Source: Bradyrhizobium sp. dw_411 (lineage in GTDB: Bacteria; Pseudomonadota; Alphaproteobacteria; Rhizobiales; Xanthobacteraceae). From it: a stretch of 43,209 nt of DNA. This document shows positions 15,647 through 23,846 of the stretch, piece by piece. A program made the position numbers and the translations under genes. Position 1 is the first letter of the stretch; every line of letters starts with the position of its first letter. The notes under the pieces were generated by a model, which did not search any database, was not told the origin of the DNA, and saw only the letters and a list, made by a program, of their open reading frames with translations. The stretch lies in assembly GCF_018449695.1 (NCBI RefSeq), contig NZ_JAAVUY010000031.1:1-43209 (forward strand), in the 5' to 3' direction.

Positions 15647-16001
15647 AGGCCGGCATCTCCCCGAAGACGCTGAATAGATAGGCCATTCCGGAACATTTGA
15701 ACCGTTGCTCGCCGGTGACAGACAAACCAGGGCGCACGTGGCAAAAGCAGACATCCGCTGCAGGCAACAACGCTTGGCGGTCAGTTTGTCGTGAGTTGCC
15801 CCGTGTGGCGCTGGCTGCCTGCGGGGCGCGCGTGTATCGTCAATTTGAATCGTGGCGTGCAGGCGTACCAAGCTTGGAGATTTGCAACACATTATTTGAA
15901 TGTGCTGCAAAACCAGATCAGGCCGGCGCTTTCGCGAGAACTGTGATGGATCTAACCAGAACTGTTCCATGCTGGAGCAGTTTCACCCAAGGGGTGTGAC
16001 G
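15647..16001. other. Long non-coding gap before the L,D-transpeptidase
   Basis: I find no supported gene in these 355 bases. The gap holds the 31-base inverted repeat at 15881-15911 and the ribosome site of the next gene. No convincing terminator follows the activator, and I could find no -24/-12 (TGGC-N8-TGC) sigma-54 promoter. Confidence 0.5.
15881..15911 (+). promoter_or_regulatory. 31-base inverted repeat, candidate operator or leader hairpin
   Basis: Left arm TTTGCAACACATT (15881-15893) and right arm AATGTGCTGCAAA (15899-15911) pair at 12 of 13 positions around five bases. It ends 90 bases before the transpeptidase start. There is no T-run after it, so an operator or 5' leader structure is more likely than a terminator. 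Confidence 0.45.
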
Positions 16002-18134
16002 ATGCGTGACTGCTTGAAGAACCGTGCCGGGTATGACCGCGTATTGATGGCTGTCGCGGCGACCTTCCTCACGGTGTCAGCAACTTCGGCAGTTGCGCAA
16101 AACGATCCACCTCGTAACAGCGCAGCGGAACTCGCGATCGATGCCGCGGTGCCGCGTCCCGAGCCCGCGAATGTCCCGCCTCCGACCGCCGCCGATTTCA
16201 AAGCAGATACCACCGGCGCGCTGACCACCGATACGAAGGTGACCGCGAAGACCACAGAGACCAATCCCGCTGAAACCAAACCGGCCGATGTCGCTACCGC
16301 ACCCGTCGCAGAGCCTGCCAAGGCCGAGCCTGCCAGGAGCGATACCGCAACCGTGACGCCGGCGCAGCCGCCGGCCGCTGCGGCCCCTGCCGCTGAGCCG
16401 GTCAAGGCCGCGAGCAACGTTCCGGCCGCCGATCAGCCGGTTGCCGATAAACTGCGCGACATGTTCGGCGCAAAATCGGCGCGCTATTTCGACCGCAAGG
16501 CCGAGCGCGCTGCAGTCGAAAAGTTTTACACCGCTCATGATTTCGCGCCGCTGTGGACGCAGAGCGGTAGCCTGACCGCGAACGGCAAAGGCGTCGTCGC
16601 GCGCCTCCAGGACGCCGCTTCGGATGGCCTCAATCCCGCCGACTATCCGGTGCCGGATTTTGCCGCCGCGACCACGCCGGATGCGCTGGCCGAAGCCGAT
16701 CTGAAGTTGACCGCCAGCATGCTCGACTATGCCCGGCACGCCCAGAGCGGCCGGATGCACTGGTCGCAGGTCAGCGGTGACATCCAGTATCCGGAACATC
16801 CGACCGATCCGACGGAAGTTCTGACCAACATCACCGCCGCCAAGGATGCGTCTGCAGCGCTCGACAGCTACAACCCGCCGCACAAGCTCTATCGCGAATT
16901 GAAGGCGAAGCTCGCCGAACTGCGCGGCCAGGGCGATGGACCGGTGATCCAGATTGCCGACGGTCCGGCGCTGAAATTCACCCCGGCCGGCGGCAAGCGC
17001 CCGGCGGTGGAGATGGAAGATCCGCGCGTGCCGCAACTGCGCGCCAAGCTCGGCATTACCGAAAACGCCGACGACACCCATTACGACGCCAGGGTTGCCG
17101 AGGCGGTGCGCAAATTCCAGTCCGGCGCCGAGCTTAAAGCCACCGGCGTGCTCGACGACAAGACCATCAAGGCGATCAACAGCCCGAAGCGTGACCGCCA
17201 GATCGACATCGTGCTCGTCAATATGGAACGCTGGCGCTGGCTGCCGCGCGACCTCGGCGCGCCCGCGATCGGCGACGCCTATGTCATTCTCAACATTCCC
17301 GACTACACGCTCAAGGTGATGCAGAACGGCGCGCAGGTCTGGACCACCAGGGTGGTGACCGGCCAGCCGGGTATCCACGCGACACCGCTTTTGACCGAAA
17401 CGATGAAGTTCATCACGGTCAATCCGACCTGGAATGTGCCGCCGTCGATCATCTACAACGAATATCTGCCGGCGCTGAAGCAGGATCCGACGGTACTGGA
17501 ACGCATGGGACTGAAGCTCGATCGCAATCGCGACGGCAGCATCCATATCTCGCAGCCGCCCGGTGAGCGTAACGCGCTCGGCCGTATCCGCTTCAATTTC
17601 CCGAACAAGTTCCTGGTCTATCAGCACGACACCCCGGACAAGAACCTGTTCGCCCGCGACGATCGTGCGTTCAGCCATGGCTGCATGCGCGTGCAGAATC
17701 CGGATCAATACGCCTCGGTCCTGCTCAATATCACCGAACCGAACGCCCACTACACGCCGGACAGAATCCGCAGCATGTATGGCCAGAGCGAGATCGACCT
17801 GAAATTCCCGACCCCGATCCCGGTCAACATCACCTACCAGACCGCGTTCGTGGATGACGCAGGCAAGCTGGAATTCCGCAAGGATGTCTACGGCCGCGAC
17901 GCCAACATGCTGGCGCTGCTGCGCGCCGGCAAAAGCAGGGACCTGGAGAATGTGGTCGCGCACTCCCAGCCGAATTACGTTCGTCCGGCCGATGGCCTGC
18001 CGAACGGCGTCAAATTTGCCAGCGACACTTCGTCCGGCCCCTCGTTCTTTGAACGGTTGTTCGGCGGCGCACCGACACCGGCTCCAGCCCCTCAGGTTCG
18101 CCGGCCGCAACGCCGAACGGTCGACCGGCAGTAA
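16002..18134 (+). CDS. L,D-transpeptidase, YcbB/LdtD-like
   Basis: The predicted periplasmic enzyme makes 3-3 peptidoglycan cross-links. The start is ATG 16002, after AAGGGG. In-frame sequence upstream reads as non-family. The 710 residues comprise a signal peptide (VLMAVAATFLTVSATSAVAQ), an Ala/Pro/Thr-rich linker to about 145, an LDT scaffold domain and a peptidoglycan-binding domain (about 350-405, YDARVAEAVRKFQSGAELK). The YkuD catalytic domain follows, with SHGCMRVQNP at 558-567 and His559 and Cys561 as active-site residues. The tail is Pro/Arg-rich. The size and domain order fit the LdtD (YcbB) class. A DUF882 endopeptidase follows, as in the enterobacterial ycbB-ycbK pair. Confidence 0.92.
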   Translation: MRDCLKNRAGYDRVLMAVAATFLTVSATSAVAQNDPPRNSAAELAIDAAVPRPEPANVPPPTAADFKADTTGALTTDTKVTAKTTETNPAETKPADVATAPVAEPAKAEPARSDTATVTPAQPPAAAAPAAEPVKAASNVPAADQPVADKLRDMFGAKSARYFDRKAERAAVEKFYTAHDFAPLWTQSGSLTANGKGVVARLQDAASDGLNPADYPVPDFAAATTPDALAEADLKLTASMLDYARHAQSGRMHWSQVSGDIQYPEHPTDPTEVLTNITAAKDASAALDSYNPPHKLYRELKAKLAELRGQGDGPVIQIADGPALKFTPAGGKRPAVEMEDPRVPQLRAKLGITENADDTHYDARVAEAVRKFQSGAELKATGVLDDKTIKAINSPKRDRQIDIVLVNMERWRWLPRDLGAPAIGDAYVILNIPDYTLKVMQNGAQVWTTRVVTGQPGIHATPLLTETMKFITVNPTWNVPPSIIYNEYLPALKQDPTVLERMGLKLDRNRDGSIHISQPPGERNALGRIRFNFPNKFLVYQHDTPDKNLFARDDRAFSHGCMRVQNPDQYASVLLNITEPNAHYTPDRIRSMYGQSEIDLKFPTPIPVNITYQTAFVDDAGKLEFRKDVYGRDANMLALLRAGKSRDLENVVAHSQPNYVRPADGLPNGVKFASDTSSGPSFFERLFGGAPTPAPAPQVRRPQRRTVDRQ

Positions 18135-18174
18135 CCATTGCTCCCGCGCAACCCGCGGATAGCTAAGTTAAATC

Positions 18175-18204
18175 AATGGCCTCGTCCGAAAGGACGGGGC
18201 CATT
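18175..18204 (+). terminator. Hairpin after the L,D-transpeptidase
   Basis: AATGGCC-T-CGTCC and GGACG-G-GGCCATT pair around GAAA, 40 bases after the stop. A strong T-run is missing (ATTCGCGTT follows), so termination may be partial, allowing some reading into the DUF882 gene. Confidence 0.5.
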
Positions 18205-18389
18205 CGCGTTAACCATTGTCCATCCGGAATTAATCGATGGGCTAGTTTTCGCCATACTCGGCAGGTTAGGTTGCAACCTGACTTTGGGGGACGGGTGTAA
18301 ATTCCGGTTAACCCTCCCGCGTTAAGACTGCATTCACCCTCTTTCGCCACACGGGGTAGCGAAAGAGTTCCTCGATCGGTCGACCTTGG

Positions 18390-20012
18390 GTGGGCTCATA
18401 CGTGCTGGCTGGTTTCGCACGCCAATTCAATTCGCTGTCGATGCAAAAGGCCGGATATCGATTCGGTCTGACATCCCTGTTGCTGCTGGCCGGCGCGGGA
18501 TCCGTCCATGACGCGACCGCTCTGAACGAGACCCGCACCCTTTCATTCCACCACACCCATTCCGATGAAGACCTCACCGTCACCTTCAAGCGCGACGGGC
18601 GCTACGATGAAGAAGCGCTGAAGCAGCTCAATCACTATCTCCGCGACTGGCGCAGCCAGGACCAGACCACGATGGATCGTCATTTGTTCGACATCCTCTG
18701 GGAAGTCTACCGCGACGTCGACGGCAAGAAGCCGATCCAGATCATCTCCTCCTATCGCTCCCCCGCCACCAACGCGATGCTCCGCCGCCGCTCCTCGGGG
18801 GTGGCGCGTTTCAGCCAGCATATGCTGGGCCACGCGATGGACTTCTTCATTCCGGACGTGCCGCTTGAGCAGATCCGCTTCGCCGGCCTTCGGCTGCAGC
18901 GCGGCGGCGTCGGCTTCTATCCGACCTCGGGATCGCCGTTCGTTCATCTCGATACCGGCAGCATTCGTCACTGGCCGCGCATGACCCACGACCAACTGGC
19001 GCGGGTATTCCCCGATGGCCGCACCGTGCATGTGCCCTCCGATGGCAACCCGCTCAAGGGATATGAACTCGCCCGCGCCGACATCGAGAAACGCGGCGAC
19101 GGCAGCGAGGAATCCCTGTCAAAGTCCAAGCCGGGCCTGTTCGCCTCGCTGTTCAAGCGCAAGTCGAACGACGAAGAGGATGAAGGCGCCAGCGCGCCCG
19201 CCGTGAGCGAGAAGCCGGCCCCTGCTGCGGCTCCGGTTAAATCCGCCGACAAGTCCGCCGAGCCCAAATCTTCCGAGTCCAAATCTTCCGAGCCAGTGCC
19301 GATGCCGCGCGCCAAGCCCGGTTCGACGCTTCAATTGGCTTCGGCCGACATGCAGATCGTCCAGGCCGGCAAATCCAGACCGGCGGCGCCTGCCGAAGCG
19401 AAACCGGAAAATCCGGCTGATATCATCAATGCCCGCGGCTTCTGGGACGATGCGGCGGCGACGCCGAAACAGGCCACCCCGGCGCAGATCGCCGCCATCA
19501 ACGCGCGTCAGGCGCTCGCTTCCGCCGATCCGCAATCGACCGCCAGCCTCCAGGCGCTGGCCTACGCCCCGGCCGCTTCTTCACCGGTCGATCGCGCGAA
19601 CGTCGTCGCAGCCAGTGCGCCCATTCCGCGCAGTGCCCGGGCGGTTCGCAGCGCAATAGCCGCCGCCACAATCGATCAAGTCGTTGCCAAGGGCCAGCAA
19701 GGCCAGAACCTGCCAGGCCAAGCCAGCGTGATTTCGACATCGGCGCGGATCTCTGCGGCTAATAATACCAACGACGTCTGGATGCGGGTCATGATGCTGG
19801 CGCCGAGTGCCAGCACGTCAATGTCGGCGACGGTACTCGGCGATGCCGATATGAGCCTGATGAGCGCGCATTTCCAAAAACCCGCGACCACGATCGCGAT
19901 GGGCTTCTCGGACGATCCGCAGATGGGGCTGACCTGCGATCACTTCACCGGATCGGCCACCGCACCGCTGACGACACAGTCGTTCGTGCTGCGGACCGCG
20001 TCGCTGCGGTAA
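18390..20012 (+). CDS. DUF882 / MepK-like peptidoglycan endopeptidase
   Basis: The N-terminal domain matches the DUF882 (YcbK, peptidase M15-like) family. IISSYRSPATNAMLRRRS (about 118-135) is followed by the metal motif SQHMLGHAMDF, with His144 and Asp151, and by FVHLDTG, with His186 as third ligand. In E. coli the family member MepK cuts 3-3 and 4-3 cross-links. A hydrophobic signal (LTSLLLLAGAGS) is near residues 28-38. After residue 215 comes a 320-residue Ala/Pro/Lys/Ser-rich tail with no known domain, unlike short E. coli MepK. The start is uncertain: GTG 18390 or ATG 18441. Confidence 0.85.
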   Translation: MGSYVLAGFARQFNSLSMQKAGYRFGLTSLLLLAGAGSVHDATALNETRTLSFHHTHSDEDLTVTFKRDGRYDEEALKQLNHYLRDWRSQDQTTMDRHLFDILWEVYRDVDGKKPIQIISSYRSPATNAMLRRRSSGVARFSQHMLGHAMDFFIPDVPLEQIRFAGLRLQRGGVGFYPTSGSPFVHLDTGSIRHWPRMTHDQLARVFPDGRTVHVPSDGNPLKGYELARADIEKRGDGSEESLSKSKPGLFASLFKRKSNDEEDEGASAPAVSEKPAPAAAPVKSADKSAEPKSSESKSSEPVPMPRAKPGSTLQLASADMQIVQAGKSRPAAPAEAKPENPADIINARGFWDDAAATPKQATPAQIAAINARQALASADPQSTASLQALAYAPAASSPVDRANVVAASAPIPRSARAVRSAIAAATIDQVVAKGQQGQNLPGQASVISTSARISAANNTNDVWMRVMMLAPSASTSMSATVLGDADMSLMSAHFQKPATTIAMGFSDDPQMGLTCDHFTGSATAPLTTQSFVLRTASLR

Positions 20013-20051
20013 GGCGCTTTTTCAATACGCAACTGTTTCAACATTTTCGGT

Positions 20052-20169
20052 GTCGTCCCGGCGCAGGCCGGGACCCATACGCCGTGCCCTGTCGTTCGAG
20101 CACGGCGTCAAAGACCTTTAGCTATTATTTAGGCCGCGGCGTATGGGTCCCTGCTTGCGCAGGGACGAC
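20052..20169. repeat. 118-base dispersed palindromic repeat
   Basis: Near-complementary arms of about 32 bases open with GTCGTCCCGGCGCAGGCCGG and close with CTTGCGCAGGGACGAC. They flank a central inverted pair GCCGTGC (20091-20097) and GCACGGC. It sits between the convergent DUF882 and GapR-like genes. It is of the GTCGTCCC...GGGACGAC type I recall as very common in Bradyrhizobium. Confidence 0.6.
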
Positions 20170-20177
20170 GGAGGCCT

Positions 20178-20450
20178 TCACAGCATCCCCAGCGCCTGCA
20201 TATAGGTCTCCAGGATAGTTTCCTGCTCGGCGCGTTCATTCGCATCCTGCTTGCGCAGGCGAATGATGGTGCGCAGCGCCTTGACGTCATAGCCGTTGCC
20301 CTTGGCTTCGGCATAGACGTCGCGGATGTCGTCGGAGATGGTCTTCTTCTCTTCTTCAAGCCGCTCGATGCGCTCGATGATGGCCTTGAGCTGGTCCTTG
20401 GCGAATTTTGTCGCGGGCTCTTCCGTGACGGCGGCGGCAGCGGTAGCCAT
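20178..20450 (-). CDS. GapR-family nucleoid-associated protein (DUF2312)
   Basis: The 90-residue protein consists of a leading low-complexity stretch (MATAAAAVTEEPATK) and a DUF2312 domain: QLKAIIERIERLEEEKKTI, then DIRDVYAEAKGNGYDVKALR and TIIRLRKQD. The YAEAKGNGxDVK and RKQD blocks match Caulobacter GapR, which binds overtwisted AT-rich DNA ahead of replication and transcription. The ATG at 20450 has a GGAG site (CAGGAGTACCCG). An in-frame extension to 20516 lacks support. It is downstream of the DUF1244 gene on the same strand. Confidence 0.9.
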   Translation of the reverse strand: MATAAAAVTEEPATKFAKDQLKAIIERIERLEEEKKTISDDIRDVYAEAKGNGYDVKALRTIIRLRKQDANERAEQETILETYMQALGML

Positions 20451-20667
20451 CGGGTACTCCTGAATCAACTGACGGTTGGGGATAGAATCAAATAACGCCG
20501 TACGCTTACCACGCACCGCATTTCAAAATGACCCTCAAGAGTGCGACGCCTTGCGTCAAGGCGGCATCGCGATCATCCACAGCGCGCCCACAGGAGAAAG
20601 GGTTTCTCGCGGCGAGGAATCAGCGGCGGGGCGCAGGTCGGATGATCGTAGGCCGTCTCGGTCCGGC

Positions 20668-20964
20668 TTAATGCCCGGTCTGGGCCTTCTTCATCGCAGC
20701 CAACTGTTCGGGACTGGCGGTGCCCTGATAGGTCGACTTCCAAGTCTCGTAGGGCATGCCATAGACGGCCTCGCGGCTCTCGTCCTTGGTCATCGCCGTG
20801 CCCTTGGCGTCGGCCTCTTCCTTGAGCCAGTTGGACAGGCAGTTGCGGCAGAAGCCGGCGAGATTCATCAGATCGATATTCTGGACATCGCTGCGGGTGC
20901 GCAGATGTTCGACCAGACGCCGAAAAACCGCTGCTTCCAGTTCCGTTCTGGTAGTGTCATCCAT
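20668..20964 (-). CDS. DUF1244-family protein
   Basis: The 98-residue soluble protein has the DUF1244 signature NLAGFCRNCLSNWLKEEAD (about 36-54) with the paired cysteines, and KDESREAVYGMPYETWKS (about 63-80). Function is unknown. The two Cys spaced by two residues could bind metal. The ATG at 20964 fits other family members. Another in-frame ATG at 21000 sits in a palindrome and would add 12 residues. It transcribes toward the GapR-like gene, 217 bases away. Confidence 0.85.
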   Translation of the reverse strand: MDDTTRTELEAAVFRRLVEHLRTRSDVQNIDLMNLAGFCRNCLSNWLKEEADAKGTAMTKDESREAVYGMPYETWKSTYQGTASPEQLAAMKKAQTGH

Positions 20965-20993
20965 GAATTCGATCCCGCTATTTTGCTCAACAA

Positions 20994-21012
20994 TACCCAT
21001 CTTAGATGGGTA
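20994..21012 (-). promoter_or_regulatory. Perfect 8-bp-arm palindrome upstream of DUF1244
   Basis: TACCCATC (20994-21001) and GATGGGTA (21005-21012) flank TTA. The palindrome lies 30-48 bases upstream of the ATG at 20964, in the divergent region with the DUF1036 gene. It could be an operator, or a hairpin in the leader. Confidence 0.35.
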
Positions 21013-21160
21013 ACTGTCACGATTTTTTCCATATCGCGGTGCAAACAGCGGCTGACGGGCGAGATTTGGGCAGCTCTTGGCCCGAAAACGCCGCTTCGGC
21101 CGTTGACAGTCCGGTTCCCCCACGCGAAATCGTCAATAAGTTGATATAGCTTCACCGGAA

Positions 21161-21763
21161 ATGATCCCAGAAGACCTTCATCACCCCAAGCGATTCGCAG
21201 CGCGCATGACCGCCGGTTTGACGCCGGCGCTGGCATTCGCTGTGGTGTGCCTGTGGAACAGTTCGGCGGCCGCGGACTTTCGTCTTTGCAACAACACATC
21301 GAGCAGGGTGGGCATTGCGCTTGGCTACAAGGATGCCGAGGGCTGGACCACCGAGGGCTGGTGGAACGTTTCCTCGCGGAGTTGCGAAACCCTGCTGCGC
21401 GGCACGCTGGTCGCACGGTTCTATTATATCTATGCCCTCGATTACGACCGTGGTGGCGAATGGTCGGGACAGGCCTTCATGTGTTCGCGCGATAAGGAAT
21501 TCACCATCAAGGGCACCGAGAATTGCCTGGCGCGCGGTTTCGACCGCACCGGCTTTTTCGAGGTCGATACCGGCGAGCAGCGCGCCTGGACCGTGCAGCT
21601 CACCGAATCGAACGAACAGCCCGCACAGCGGGTGCCGGGCGTGCCCGGCACCGTCGGTCCCGGCGGCACGCTTCCAGGTATCTCGAATTCGCCGGGCGGA
21701 ACGCCGCCGTCATCCGGTCTGCCGCCACCCCCACCCGCGGCGGCGCCGGGAAGCAAGCCATGA
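21161..21763 (+). CDS. Secreted DUF1036-domain protein
   Basis: The 200-residue precursor has a signal peptide (TPALAFAVVCLWNSSAAA) and a DUF1036 domain from about residue 38 to 145. The start of the domain is the typical DFRLCNNTSSRVGIALGYKD, followed by GWWNVSSRSC. Four or more cysteines in the mature part suggest disulphides in the periplasm. The tail is a Gly/Pro-rich linker (PGGTPPSSGLPPPPPAAAPG). Translation could start at ATG 21161 or at 21206, just before the signal. Its stop overlaps the pyruvate kinase ATG (ATGA), so the two are coupled. Function is unknown. Confidence 0.82.
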   Translation: MIPEDLHHPKRFAARMTAGLTPALAFAVVCLWNSSAAADFRLCNNTSSRVGIALGYKDAEGWTTEGWWNVSSRSCETLLRGTLVARFYYIYALDYDRGGEWSGQAFMCSRDKEFTIKGTENCLARGFDRTGFFEVDTGEQRAWTVQLTESNEQPAQRVPGVPGTVGPGGTLPGISNSPGGTPPSSGLPPPPPAAAPGSKP

Positions 21764-23196
21764 GGCGTCTGCGCCGTATCAAGATTCTGGCCACGCTCGG
21801 CCCGGCCTCTTCCGACAGCGCGATGATCCGCCGCCTGTTCGAGGCAGGCGCCGACGTCTTCCGCATCAATATGAGCCATACGCCGCACGACAAGATGCGC
21901 GAACTGGTCAAGACCATTCGCAATGTCGAATCCAGCTATGGCCGGCCGATCGGCATCCTGGTCGATCTGCAGGGGCCGAAGCTGCGGCTGGGATCGTTCG
22001 CCGAAGGCGCGGTCCAGCTCAACAATGGCGAAAGCTTCGTGCTCGATTCCGATAAGGCGCCGGGCGACAAGACCCGCGTGCAGCTTCCGCATCCGGAAAT
22101 CCTGGCAGCGCTAAGGCCGGGCCACGCGCTGTTGCTCGACGACGGCAAGGTGCGCCTGATCGTGGAGGAGGCGTCTCCCGATCGCGCCGTCACCCGGGTC
22201 GTGATCGGCGGCAAGATGTCGGATCGCAAGGGCGTCAGCCTGCCCGATACCGATCTGCCGGTGTCGGCAATGACGCCAAAGGACCGTGCCGACCTTGAAG
22301 CTGCGCTGGTGACCGGGGTCGACTGGATCGCTTTATCGTTCGTGCAGCGCGCCGAGGATGTGATCGAGGCGAAGAAACTGATTCGTGGACGCGCCGCTGT
22401 GATGTCCAAGATCGAAAAGCCGCAAGCGATCGACCGGCTCCCAGAAATCCTGGAGGCGTCAGACGCCTTGATGGTGGCGCGCGGCGATCTCGGCGTCGAA
22501 TTGCCACTGGAGCGGGTGCCGAGCCTGCAGAAGCAGATGACGCGGCTGGCGCGGCGCGCCGGCAAGCCGGTGGTGGTCGCGACCCAGATGCTGGAATCGA
22601 TGATCCAGTCGCCGGTGCCGACCCGCGCCGAAGTCTCCGACGTCGCCACCGCGGTCTATGAAGGCGCCGACGCGATCATGCTGTCGGCCGAATCTGCCGC
22701 TGGCAAATTTCCGGTCGAGGCGGTCTCGACCATGAATCGCATCGGCGAGGAAGTGGAGCGCGACCCGACCTATCGCGGCGTGCTCAATGCGCAGCGCGCC
22801 GAGCCGGAACCAACCGTCGGCGACGCCATTGCCGACGCCGCACGGCAGATCGCCGAAACGCTGGATCTGTCCGCGATCATCTGCTGGACCAGTTCGGGAT
22901 CGACGGCGCTGCGGGTTGCGCGCGAGCGGCCGAAACCGCCTGTGGTGGCGATCACGCCGAACCTCGCCACCGGCCGCAAACTGTCCGCCGTGTGGGGCGT
23001 ACATTGCGTCGTCGCGGAAGACGCGCAGGATCTGGACGACATGGTCAACCGCGCCGGCAGCATCGCTTTTCGCGACGGCTTTGCCAGAGCGGGCCAGCGC
23101 ATCATCATCGTCGCCGGCGTGCCGCTTGGCGCGCCCGGCACCACCAACATGCTGCGTATCGCCTCGGTCGGCCCGAACGGCGACGCGGATATGTAA
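21760..23196 (+). CDS. pyk: Pyruvate kinase
   Basis: Pyruvate kinase makes pyruvate and ATP from phosphoenolpyruvate and ADP in the cytoplasm. The 478-residue protein starts at ATG 21760, overlapping the DUF1036 stop. Motifs: KILATLGPASSD (8-19), the DLQGPKLRLG substrate loop, SKIEKPQAIDRL with the catalytic Lys, and VMVARGDLGVE-like LMVARGDLGVELPLERVP. These are followed by VVATQMLESM and a C-terminal allosteric-type domain (about 345-478). In-frame sequence before the ATG belongs to another frame of the DUF1036 gene and is not part of the protein. Confidence 0.96.
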   Translation: MRRLRRIKILATLGPASSDSAMIRRLFEAGADVFRINMSHTPHDKMRELVKTIRNVESSYGRPIGILVDLQGPKLRLGSFAEGAVQLNNGESFVLDSDKAPGDKTRVQLPHPEILAALRPGHALLLDDGKVRLIVEEASPDRAVTRVVIGGKMSDRKGVSLPDTDLPVSAMTPKDRADLEAALVTGVDWIALSFVQRAEDVIEAKKLIRGRAAVMSKIEKPQAIDRLPEILEASDALMVARGDLGVELPLERVPSLQKQMTRLARRAGKPVVVATQMLESMIQSPVPTRAEVSDVATAVYEGADAIMLSAESAAGKFPVEAVSTMNRIGEEVERDPTYRGVLNAQRAEPEPTVGDAIADAARQIAETLDLSAIICWTSSGSTALRVARERPKPPVVAITPNLATGRKLSAVWGVHCVVAEDAQDLDDMVNRAGSIAFRDGFARAGQRIIIVAGVPLGAPGTTNMLRIASVGPNGDADM

Positions 23197-23204
23197 GCGC
23201 TGCA

Positions 23205-23288
23205 CCGTCATTCCGGGGCGCATCGAAGACGCGAACCCGGAATCTCAAGATTCCGGGCTCGATGCTTCGCATCGCCCCGGAATGACGG
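23205..23288. repeat. Dispersed palindromic repeat between convergent pyk and osmC-like genes
   Basis: Perfect arms CCGTCATTCCGGGGCG (23205-23220) and CGCCCCGGAATGACGG (23273-23288) enclose a second inverted pair, CCCGGAATCT and AGATTCCGGG. It is a GTCATTCCGGGG-type element and could serve as a two-way terminator. Confidence 0.65.
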
Positions 23289-23294
23289 CAACCG

Positions 23295-23720
23295 CTAAAG
23301 TAACGTCGCTTCCAGCGTGATCTTCGTATTCAGCAGCTTCGACACCGGACAACCTGCCTTGGCCATCCCGGCCAGTTCCTCGAACTTTGCCTTGTCGGCG
23401 CCGGGAATTTTCGCCGTCAGGTGAAGATGCACGGAGGTGATGGCAAAACCGTCGCCCTGCTTTTCCAGCGTGACGTCGGCCTTGGTCTCCATATGCTCGG
23501 CGGTGAGCTTGGCTTCGCCCAAGATCAGCGACAGCGCCATCGTGAAACAGGCGGAATGCGCGGCGCCGATTAGTTCTTCCGGATTCGAGCCCGGCTTACC
23601 CTCAAAGCGGCTGGCGAAGCCGTAGGGGTAATCGTTCAAGGCGCCGCTCTTGGTCGAGATCGCGCCTTTGCCGTCCTTGATACCGCCCTGCCATTTGGCG
23701 GATCCGAATGTCGTCGTCAT
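23295..23720 (-). CDS. OsmC-type peroxidase
   Basis: The predicted cytoplasmic thiol peroxidase reduces organic hydroperoxides. The 141-residue length and layout fit the OsmC subfamily. The two redox cysteines are Cys58 in AAHSACFTMAL and Cys124 in AGCPVSKLL, and the catalytic Arg is likely in GFASRFEG (residues 34-41). The start ATG follows AAGGAG. It converges with pyk across a palindromic repeat and has its own upstream region, shared in direction with the TetR gene 127 bases away. Confidence 0.92.
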   Translation of the reverse strand: MTTTFGSAKWQGGIKDGKGAISTKSGALNDYPYGFASRFEGKPGSNPEELIGAAHSACFTMALSLILGEAKLTAEHMETKADVTLEKQGDGFAITSVHLHLTAKIPGADKAKFEELAGMAKAGCPVSKLLNTKITLEATLL

Positions 23721-23846
23721 GGGAATGCTCCTTCATCGTCGATTGGAAGTCCAATCTGGCGGAAGGATGCGTCAAAGGCATGTCCTTTGGACAAGTACCT
23801 GGGAAATGCCCTGTCCTGACGCGCTTGTGAAATCCTTGCGCCTTTG

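Noticed and set aside
15647..16001. Sigma-54 promoter before the transpeptidase
   Set aside because: No TGGCAC-N5-TTGC match was found, despite the sigma-54 activator gene just upstream.
16077..18110. 677-codon open frame antisense to the L,D-transpeptidase
   Set aside because: Long antisense frames are expected in high-G+C DNA. The sense frame has a signal peptide and catalytic motif. The antisense product shows no family pattern.
18307..18325. CtrA box before the DUF882 gene (TTAA...TTAA)
   Set aside because: The two TTAA half-sites are ten bases apart, not seven.
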